Positions 58,086-64,000 of a stretch of DNA of 64,000 nt are shown piece by piece. The position numbers were made by a program, and so were the translations under genes. The notes under the pieces were generated by a model that was not told where the DNA came from, ran no database searches, and worked only from the letters and a program-made list of their open reading frames with translations. Origin of the DNA: Secundilactobacillus paracollinoides DSM 15502 = JCM 11969 (GTDB taxonomy: Bacteria > Bacillota > Bacilli > Lactobacillales > Lactobacillaceae). The stretch is from contig NZ_BBAG01000001.1 of NCBI RefSeq assembly GCF_001311135.1, positions 230,451-294,450 on the forward strand, given 5' to 3'. How positions within the stretch are numbered: the first letter of the stretch is position 1; each line of letters begins with the position of its first letter.

Positions 58086-58414
58086 GGTAGCAAAGAAAGA
58101 CGACCACTATAGAACAGAATAAAATCAACAGAACAGAATAAAATCAACTCAAAAAACAAAAAAAGCAGGTCACCTCGTCCCGATGACCTGCTTTTTATGC
58201 AACCTACAACCAGAACCACTTTCACACCATCTCAAAAAACGTCAAAAAACCCATCCCATTTCCACCCCTTAAACTCAAAAAATGTTACCATAAAATTAAC
58301 CAAGCATAACATTTAACTTTTCAAACCAACCATGGTAATATTATCATTCGTCGCGTTAAAAACATCCGTATTATCGTCTGTCACTTAGGATCAATCTGAA
58401 TGGAGGATCGCTGC
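58086..58414. other. Intergenic: tandem 19-bp repeat and terminator
   Basis: Contains two exact copies of a 19-bp unit AGAACAGAATAAAATCAAC (58111-58129, 58130-58148), then a terminator (next entry), then a C/A-rich stretch without a recognisable gene before the UvrA-like gene. Confidence 0.6.
58160..58197. terminator. Terminator
   Basis: AAAAAGCAGGTCA pairs with TGACCTGCTTTTT around an 11-base loop. Confidence 0.85.
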
Positions 58415-60682
58415 ATGACTGATATGTTTAAAGATGGCGCCATTAGTGTCCACGGTGCTCGAGAAAACAACCTCAAAAACGTGGACCTCGATATTCCCAA
58501 ACACCGGACGACGGTGTTTGCGGGGCTTTCAGGAGCCGGTAAATCGTCACTAGTGTTTGATACACTTGCTGCGGTGTCGCGGCGAGAACTCAACGAAACG
58601 TTTCCTAGTTTTACGCAACAGTACTTGCCAAAGTTTGGCCAACCGGACTTTGACAGTATCGACCACCTGCCAGTCGCCATTGTGGTCGAGCAAAAACCCA
58701 TTGGCCGCAACTCGCGGTCAACGTTAGCGACCTACACAGGGATCTACTCGGTGCTCCGACTGATGTTTTCGCGAATCGGGAAACCGTGGGTCGGCTACTC
58801 CGAGTGGTTCTCATTTAACCTGCCTCAAGGGATGTGTCCCGAATGTCAGGGACTCGGATTTGTGGACGACGTGGATGAATCGCAACTGATCGATCCAGAA
58901 AAATCGCTCAATGAAGGGGCCATGACTTTTTCCGGGTTTCAGCCGGGAACCTGGCGCTGGAATGAATACGGGCACTCTGGACTGTTTGATTTAGATAAGA
59001 AGATCAAGGATTACTCCAAAGAAGAGTATGACCTGTTCATGCATGCGCCACGCCAAAAGTTAAAGAATCCGCCAGCCGAGTGGGGACGGACGGCGTTGTA
59101 CGAGGGGTTAGTTCCGCGGATGATGCGGTCGGTGATCCACAGTGCTTCGGGTCGGCATCATCAGGCAGCCTTGGCGAAGATCGTCACGCGTAAACCGTGT
59201 CCGGTATGCCACGGCACCCGACTCAACAAGGCGGCGCTGAAGGGCAAGATCGAAGGTAAGAACATTGCGGAAGTCGGCGCGATGGATCTGGTCAACGTCC
59301 TAAGCTTTCTGGATAGTATTTCCGACCCGATGGCCAAAACGATGGTCCGGGAACTCCGCAGTAAAGTGCAGGCACTCGTCGATATTGGCTTAGGCTACTT
59401 ATCGTTAGACCGGGGAACGGATACGCTGTCCGGTGGTGAAGCGCAAAGAATTAAGATCGCCAAGTATTTGACCAGTTCGTTATCGGACCTCGTTTACGTT
59501 CTCGATGAACCAAGTGTGGGCTTGCATCCGCACGACATTCAATTGATCACCAAATCGTTAGCGAAACTCAAAGAACACGGCAACACCATTGTGCTGGTCG
59601 ACCACAACCCAGCCATCATCCGGTCAGCCGATTACGTGGTCGAGATCGGTCCCAAAGCGGGTCAGGGCGGCGGCCAAGTCACATTTACTGGGACGTACCC
59701 AGAACTGTTGAAGTCGGATACGATCACGGGTCGGATGTTGCGTGAGCCAACGACCTTCCGGGAACCGCGACAGCCTAAATCGTGGCTGCACGTCGACCAC
59801 GTCACATCGCATAACTTAAACGATGTGAGCGCGAAGGTGCCCGAAGGCGTCATGACGATTATTTCTGGGCCAGCCGGTTCTGGGAAGAGTACGCTGGTCA
59901 ATGCCATTAAACAACAGGTTGCTGATCAAGACTACATTGATCTGAGCCAGGATGCAGTCGGTATCAACATCCGGTCAACGCCGGCAACCTACCTGAACAT
60001 CCTCAATCCGTTACGGAAATTGTTCGGTGATGCGAACAATGTCTCAACGCAACTCTTCAGCTATAACGGTAAGGGTGCTTGTCCGCGGTGTAAGGGGAAG
60101 GGCGTCACCATTACTGAAATGGCGTTCATGGATCCGGTCATTCAGGTCTGTGAGCTCTGTGGCGGGAAACGGTACAGTCAAGAAGCCCTCCAGTACACCT
60201 ACCACGGCAAGGACATTGCTGAAGTGCTCAACATGTCGATTACGGACACCCTCGCCTTCTTTAGTGACGTCCCAGCCATCTATAAGAAAGTCAGCTTGTT
60301 GGAACAGGTCGGCCTGGGATACCTCAATCTCAGTCAGGCCATGACTACGCTATCCGGTGGGGAAGTCCAACGGGTCAAGCTGGCCATGGAGTTGGATCAT
60401 ACGGGAAGTATCTACTTCTTGGATGAACCGACGACTGGGTTGCATTTAAACGATACGAAACGGTTGATCGGGTTGTTTGAAGACTTGGTCGATAAGGGCA
60501 ATACGCTCATTTTAATCGAACACAACCTTGCGCTGATCAGTCAGGCAGATTGGCTGGTCGATATGGGGCCGGACGCTGGTAAGTACGGCGGTCAGGTCTG
60601 CTTTGAAGGAACGCCGGAAGAGAGCACACACCACAGCGACTCGCGAACTGGGGTGGCCTTGAAGGCTCAGATTGAAAAATAA
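58415..60682 (+). CDS. UvrA-like ABC ATPase (UvrA2 type)
   Basis: An intact 755-aa protein, shorter than UvrA (about 940). Walker A GLSGAGKSS (37-45) and GPAGSGKST, signatures TLSGGEAQRIKIA and TLSGGEVQRVKLA, Walker B VLDEPSVGLHP and FLDEPTTGLH, zinc cysteines CPECQGLGF, CPVCHGTRL and CPRCKGKG...CELCGG. The UvrB-binding/insertion region of canonical UvrA is missing or reduced, as in UvrA2 proteins linked to drug tolerance or DNA-adduct handling. ATG 58415 follows GGAGGA by 7 bases. Monocistronic and not next to uvrB. Confidence 0.9.
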   Translation: MTDMFKDGAISVHGARENNLKNVDLDIPKHRTTVFAGLSGAGKSSLVFDTLAAVSRRELNETFPSFTQQYLPKFGQPDFDSIDHLPVAIVVEQKPIGRNSRSTLATYTGIYSVLRLMFSRIGKPWVGYSEWFSFNLPQGMCPECQGLGFVDDVDESQLIDPEKSLNEGAMTFSGFQPGTWRWNEYGHSGLFDLDKKIKDYSKEEYDLFMHAPRQKLKNPPAEWGRTALYEGLVPRMMRSVIHSASGRHHQAALAKIVTRKPCPVCHGTRLNKAALKGKIEGKNIAEVGAMDLVNVLSFLDSISDPMAKTMVRELRSKVQALVDIGLGYLSLDRGTDTLSGGEAQRIKIAKYLTSSLSDLVYVLDEPSVGLHPHDIQLITKSLAKLKEHGNTIVLVDHNPAIIRSADYVVEIGPKAGQGGGQVTFTGTYPELLKSDTITGRMLREPTTFREPRQPKSWLHVDHVTSHNLNDVSAKVPEGVMTIISGPAGSGKSTLVNAIKQQVADQDYIDLSQDAVGINIRSTPATYLNILNPLRKLFGDANNVSTQLFSYNGKGACPRCKGKGVTITEMAFMDPVIQVCELCGGKRYSQEALQYTYHGKDIAEVLNMSITDTLAFFSDVPAIYKKVSLLEQVGLGYLNLSQAMTTLSGGEVQRVKLAMELDHTGSIYFLDEPTTGLHLNDTKRLIGLFEDLVDKGNTLILIEHNLALISQADWLVDMGPDAGKYGGQVCFEGTPEESTHHSDSRTGVALKAQIEK

Positions 60683-60699
60683 CGGATACAGTCAAAATA

Positions 60700-60738
60700 A
60701 AAAACAGCCAAACGGTCAATTTCGTTTGGCTGTTTTTA
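60700..60738 (+). terminator. Terminator of the UvrA-like gene
   Basis: AAAAACAGCCAAAC pairs with GTTTGGCTGTTTTT. Confidence 0.85.
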
Positions 60739-60844
60739 TGGAGTTTAAGCGGTTAAATTAGCCAGCACTATGCTTGTGAAGTGATGACAACTGTTCCTAA
60801 TTTGACTGGCGTTTATAACACTTTTAAATTTCACAACCTTTTAG

Positions 60845-60892
60845 TTGACATTCATTCAGCAGACGGTTATTTTATACTTGGAAGCGCTCCCA
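60845..60892 (+). promoter_or_regulatory. Promoter and cre-like site of the alcohol dehydrogenase gene
   Basis: TTGACA (60845-60850), 17 bases, TATTTT (60868-60873). TGGAAGCGCTCCCA (60879-60892) matches the cre consensus at 12 of 14 positions just downstream of the -10, a repressing position for CcpA. Confidence 0.55.
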
Positions 60893-60932
60893 AATTTAAT
60901 TGCTGCATCGTCAATTATAGGAGGGGAACCAT

Positions 60933-62067
60933 ATGACAAAAGAAATTACCGGGGCTGTGATCGAGGAATTGAACGCGCCCTTTACTTTGGAGACTGTTTT
61001 AGTGGACGACGACCCGAAACCAAACGAAGTGTTAGTTCACATGGTCGCAAGCGGCATCTGTCACAGTGACCAAGCGGTGCGGGACGGCTCTGCGGGGCCG
61101 TACACCTATCCAGGAATCGTCGGCCATGAGGGAGCCGGCATCGTGGAGAAGGTCGGTTCGGCTGTGCAAAACGTTAAGGTGGGCGACCACGTGGTGCTGT
61201 CCTACGATTACGATGGAACCTGTCGCCACTGTTTGACAGGACACCCATCATCCTGCGTCAACTGGGGCGCCCTGAATTTTGCGGGCACCCGGCCAGATGC
61301 TCATACGCCTTTACGAAAGATAACGGCAGTGCCATCAGTAACTTCTTCAACCAGTCGTCATTTACGACAACGACCCTGGTGCAGGAACGCAACATTACCG
61401 TGGTGGATCCAGAAATTGACCTGACTAAGGTGGGCCCACTGGGGTGCGGGTTCGTGACTGGGTCTGGGACAGTCTTCAACGGGTTAGACCCAGAGGAAGG
61501 CTCGACCATCGCCATCGTTGGCACAGGGGCAGTTGGCGCCGGCGCCTTGATGGCCGCAAAGATCAAGGGCTGCAGCAAGATCATCTGCGTGGACATTCAC
61601 GATAACCGGTTAGCAACGGCGTTGGAGATCGGTGCCACCGATACAATCAACAGCCTCAACGAAGACTGGGTCGCTAAGGTCAAGGAATTGACCAACGGTG
61701 AAGGCGTCGACTACGCGGTAGATACGACCGGGGGTCGCTCCGGTGATGCTGCAGGCGGTGGACGCACTAGCCAGCGGCGGTCATTTAGCACCGATCGCCG
61801 TCACCCAAAAGACCTTAGACGTGGCCACTTGGGGTCAGCTCAGCGCCTTAAATAAGCACATTGATGGTGTGTTAATGGGGGGATGCGGTGCCGCAACTTG
61901 CCATTCAAACGCTGATCGATTTCTGGCAGGCGGGCCAGTTCCCGTTTGACAAGCTGGAGAAGTTCTACGACTTTGACCAGATCAACGACGCTAACGCAGC
62001 TTCAAACGATGGCTCCGGCGTCAAACCTGTGCTGATCATTGATCACGATTACGTGCCGGGTGAGTAG
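60933..62067 (+). pseudogene. Zinc-dependent alcohol dehydrogenase (MDR family), three frameshifts
   Basis: Restored length is about 377 aa. Catalytic zinc Cys in ASGICHSDQ and His-Glu in GHEGAGIVEKVG, structural zinc cluster CRHCLTGHPSSC, NAD motif AIVGTGAVGAGALMAAKIKG. Class III/aryl-alcohol dehydrogenase branch. Breaks: near 61309 (CCTTTACG should be CCTTTTACG, giving HTPFTKDNGSAIS); near 61731 (five G should be four, giving DTTGVAPVMLQAVD); near 61877 (six G should be five, giving LMGDAVPQLAIQTLIDFW). Stop TAG is 62065-62067. GGAGGGG precedes ATG. It neighbours the RuMP genes, so a role with formaldehyde or other short alcohols/aldehydes is possible but unproven. Confidence 0.88.
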
Positions 62068-62141
62068 GACGTGATCCGGTGGGTATTCGCGTGATGGAGA
62101 CGGGTGCGCAACTATCGTTTAACTTAGACGTAGGGCATTCA

Positions 62142-62176
62142 AAAAGCTTGAGATCAGTTGAAGGTCTCAAGCTTTT
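62142..62176. terminator. Terminator between convergent genes
   Basis: AAAAGCTTGAGA pairs with TCTCAAGCTTTT. Confidence 0.8.
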
Positions 62177-62190
62177 GGTGACTGTGTGAG

Positions 62191-62610
62191 TTATGACTTT
62201 GCTTCATGGTTGAGGTCCTTAGCCACATCCAACTTAAAACTCGACGGGATCTGGTAGTCCTGAATCCGGTCACGCCCCCAGCTGTACATGCTGTCGATGA
62301 TCGGCAACAGGGTTTTGCCAATCGGCGCGATCCGGTAGATGACCAGCTCACGGTTGTTTTCCTCATAGGATTCGCGTTCGACGAGCTTATCGCTGACCAG
62401 TTCGTGCAGCTGGTTAGAAAGGACCTTCTTCGTCACGCCATCGATCACCCGAAAGAGTTCGTTGAAATGCATGCTGCTGACGTGGCCAAGTTCCCACAAA
62501 ATGACCAGTTTATACTTGCCACTAAACATGGAGAGGGTAAATTCTTTTTCACAATTATAGTCCCCATTCGCTAATTTTGTTAACACATCTTTGCGCACAA
62601 CGTCCGTCAT
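62191..62610 (-). CDS. hxlR: HxlR family regulator
   Basis: A 139-aa HxlR protein: YNCEKEFTLSMFSGKYKLVI (N-terminal Cys and helix), ELGHVSSMHFNELFRVIDGVT and LSNQLHELVSDKLVERE (winged helix). In Bacillus subtilis HxlR activates hxlAB in response to formaldehyde. Here it is divergent from hxlA-hxlB with a palindrome between them, so the same role is likely. The conserved N-terminal Cys (residue 20) is the formaldehyde/electrophile sensor in this family. Confidence 0.9.
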   Translation of the reverse strand: MTDVVRKDVLTKLANGDYNCEKEFTLSMFSGKYKLVILWELGHVSSMHFNELFRVIDGVTKKVLSNQLHELVSDKLVERESYEENNRELVIYRIAPIGKTLLPIIDSMYSWGRDRIQDYQIPSSFKLDVAKDLNHEAKS

Positions 62611-62686
62611 GATAGGCCTCCTTGACTGTTTGCGATGATTTGCGGCAAGGTTACCTTAAAGTGCCCTATTTTCAAATCCCCGTTTA

Positions 62687-62703
62687 GGTATCATAATTAT
62701 ACC
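62687..62703. promoter_or_regulatory. Palindrome between hxlR and hxlA
   Basis: GGTATCATAATTATACC, arms GGTAT/ATACC, in the 140-base divergent region. Candidate HxlR site; a TTACCTTAA word at 62651 may be a second. Confidence 0.5.
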
Positions 62704-62751
62704 ATACTCTTATAGATGCTTACTGACATGACAAAAAAGGAGAACACAACT

Positions 62752-63383
62752 ATGAAATTACAACTCGCAATTGACCTTGAAGACGTTAACGGTGCCATCA
62801 ACCTGATCGAAAAGACGAAGGATTCCGTCGATATTTTTGAATACGGCACGCCATTAGTTATCAACTTTGGGCTTGAAGGCTCCAGACTATCCGGGAAAAA
62901 TTCCCCGACATCACCTTACTGGCTGACATCAAGATCATGGATGTCGCGAGTTACGAAGTCGAACAGGCCTACAAGTACGGTGCTGACATCACAACGATCT
63001 TAGCCGCTGCTGAAGACCAATCCATTAAGGATGCGGTTGGCGCTGCTAAGAAAGCCGGCAAGGAACTGTTAGTCGACATGATTGGAATCCACGACGTCGC
63101 TAAGCGAGCTCAGGAATTAGACGCAATCGGCCCAGACTACATCGGGACCCATACCGGGTATGACCTGCAAGCACTTGGGGAAACACCCTTTGAAACGTTT
63201 AACATCTTAAAGGATAACGTGACTAAAACGAAGACGGCTGTTGCTGGCGGCATCAAGGTCAACACCGCCCAACGGATCATTGATGAAGGCCCAGATGTTC
63301 TGATCGTTGGCGGCGGGATCTCAACCACGGATGATCCAGCCGAGTCAGCTCGTCAGATCAAGGCCTTAATGCCAAAGGACTAA
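62752..63383 (+). pseudogene. hxlA: 3-hexulose-6-phosphate synthase, one frameshift
   Basis: Restored length is about 210 aa, standard for HPS. Motifs: MKLQLAIDLED, FEYGTPLVINFG, LADIKIMD (catalytic Asp-x-Lys-x-x-Asp), GIKVNTAQ and LIVGGGIS. Condenses formaldehyde with ribulose 5-phosphate to hexulose 6-phosphate. The break at 62877-62881 (GAAGGCTCCAG should be GAAGGCCTCCAG, a GGCC site) restores FGLEGLQTIREKFPDITLLAD. AAAGGAG precedes ATG 62752. Followed by hxlB 20 bases later. Confidence 0.92.
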
Positions 63384-63403
63384 AGAACTACGGGGGACCT
63401 TAT

Positions 63404-63946
63404 ATGAAATCACTAACTGTTGTTTTTAACGAACTCCTAACCGCGACCGACCACTATGGTGAGGACGCCAACAAAGCCTTGGTCGACGCCATCCAGTGGT
63501 TCAAGACCATTTACGTCTACGGTGCCGGTCGTTCCGGACTGGCGCTGCAAATGTTTGCGATGCGGCTTGCACAAATGGGCAAACCCGTTTTTGTTGTGGG
63601 CCAGGTCACCGCGCCACCCATCAAGAAGGACGACCTGTTGATCGTGGCTTCCGGGTCAGGCGAGACGGCGCAATCCGTGCAGTTTGCCCAAAAGGCCTTA
63701 GATGCGGGGGCGGGCGTGCTGCTCATCAGTACCAGTGACGACAACACGATTGCTAAACTGGCCAGCCAGACGGTGGTCATCGGCGGTAAGGCGAAGTATG
63801 CGACGGATGCGGTGAGTCAACAACCGCTGGGCGCACTGTTTGAACAGCTATTGTTCCTATTCTTGGAGGCCACGGTCATGGATCTCATGGCGGCTTGGCA
63901 CCTCTCGGAAGAACAGCTCGCCAGCGGGCATGCTAATTTAGAGTAA
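63404..63946 (+). CDS. hxlB: 6-phospho-3-hexuloisomerase
   Basis: A complete 180-aa SIS-domain isomerase: VYGAGRSGLALQMFAMRLAQ, VASGSGETAQSV and the C-terminal LGALFEQLLFLFLEATVMDL. Converts hexulose 6-phosphate to fructose 6-phosphate, completing formaldehyde fixation by the ribulose monophosphate route. Run in reverse, the pair supplies ribulose 5-phosphate. Operon partner of hxlA. Confidence 0.93.
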   Translation: MKSLTVVFNELLTATDHYGEDANKALVDAIQWFKTIYVYGAGRSGLALQMFAMRLAQMGKPVFVVGQVTAPPIKKDDLLIVASGSGETAQSVQFAQKALDAGAGVLLISTSDDNTIAKLASQTVVIGGKAKYATDAVSQQPLGALFEQLLFLFLEATVMDLMAAWHLSEEQLASGHANLE

Positions 63947-63975
63947 CTTTGTATTTTAAAAAGTGAGGGAAGATA

Positions 63976-64000
63976 ATGGCACACATTTCATTTGATGCGT
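63976..64000 (+). CDS. Start of a gene cut by the window edge, probably glucose-6-phosphate isomerase
   Basis: After GAGGGAAG the sequence ATG GCA CAC ATT TCA TTT GAT reads M-A-H-I-S-F-D-A, like the N-terminus of lactobacillary Pgi. Eight codons only, so the call is tentative. Pgi after hxlB would feed fructose 6-phosphate to and from glucose 6-phosphate. Confidence 0.45.

Noticed and set aside
1..64000. CRISPR arrays, tRNA/rRNA genes, IS elements, prophage
   Set aside because: No regularly spaced repeats, no tRNA cloverleaf or rRNA core words, and no transposase, integrase or phage structural protein were recognised on either strand. Small ncRNAs cannot be excluded by eye.

Overview
The window looks like chromosomal DNA of a lactic acid bacterium (Lactobacillaceae, about 50% G+C by eye). 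Signs are strong AGGAGG ribosome-binding sites with ATG/GTG/TTG starts, CcpA-type cre sites, and a gene stock typical of the group: DegV/FakB, DMT and MATE transporters, DUF3737-malY, sbcDC, 2,5-diketogluconate-reductase-like aldo/keto reductases, UvrA-like ATPase, hxlR-hxlA-hxlB. No rRNA, tRNA, IS element or CRISPR array was seen. The species cannot be named from this sequence alone.

Layout. 0-18 kb: MarR regulator, DegV, DMT transporter, aldo/keto reductase, LysR with a divergent FAD/FMN flavoprotein pair, MATE pump, quinone reductase, DnaQ-like exonuclease, NudC, PadR-DUF2812, TetR/SDR divergon, MarR-MFS operon, and a second FMN/FAD reductase behind cre sites. 18-31 kb: DUF2207 membrane protein, DUF1801 protein, DUF3737-malY operon, Fic-like remnant, D-serine ammonia-lyase divergent from a LysR gene, and sbcD-sbcC. 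31-38 kb: acetyltransferase, two tandem aldo/keto reductases, and an ABC exporter operon with its TetR. 38-43.6 kb: an A+T-richer island with an SsuABC-type importer and two arylsulfotransferase-family proteins, bracketed by an identical 28-bp terminator sequence. 43.6-46.6 kb: TetR divergent from a FakB-PlsC-PlsY lipid operon. 46.6-64 kb: aldo/keto reductase, MFS plus D-2-hydroxyacid dehydrogenase, TetR-quinone reductase operon, two secreted serine hydrolases, AI-2E-type permease, Na+/H+ antiporter, UvrA paralogue, Zn-alcohol dehydrogenase, RuMP genes hxlR/hxlA/hxlB and the first codons of a probable pgi.

A striking property is that about 25 otherwise well-conserved genes carry one to three frameshifts. 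In nearly every case one base restores a full-length family member, and the frame beyond the break is clean. Many breaks lie in short G, C, T or A runs and at least five can be repaired by restoring GGCC. This points to indel errors in the assembly rather than mass gene decay. One MFS gene instead has an in-frame TAA.

Regulatory logic readable from the DNA: five promoters (23.2, 32.2 minus, 32.3 plus, 33.2 and 46.6 kb) share a -35 of (T/G)TGACT, a 19-bp spacer and a dyad of the ACTTRRAG..CTYYAAGT type, the geometry of MerR-family control. They drive DUF3737-malY, an acetyltransferase and three aldo/keto reductases, yet no MerR gene is in the window. Two unrelated TetR loci have paired palindromes exactly 28 bp apart. 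A family of long hairpins (four copies plus one half copy) follows genes; its arms differ between copies but stay self-complementary.
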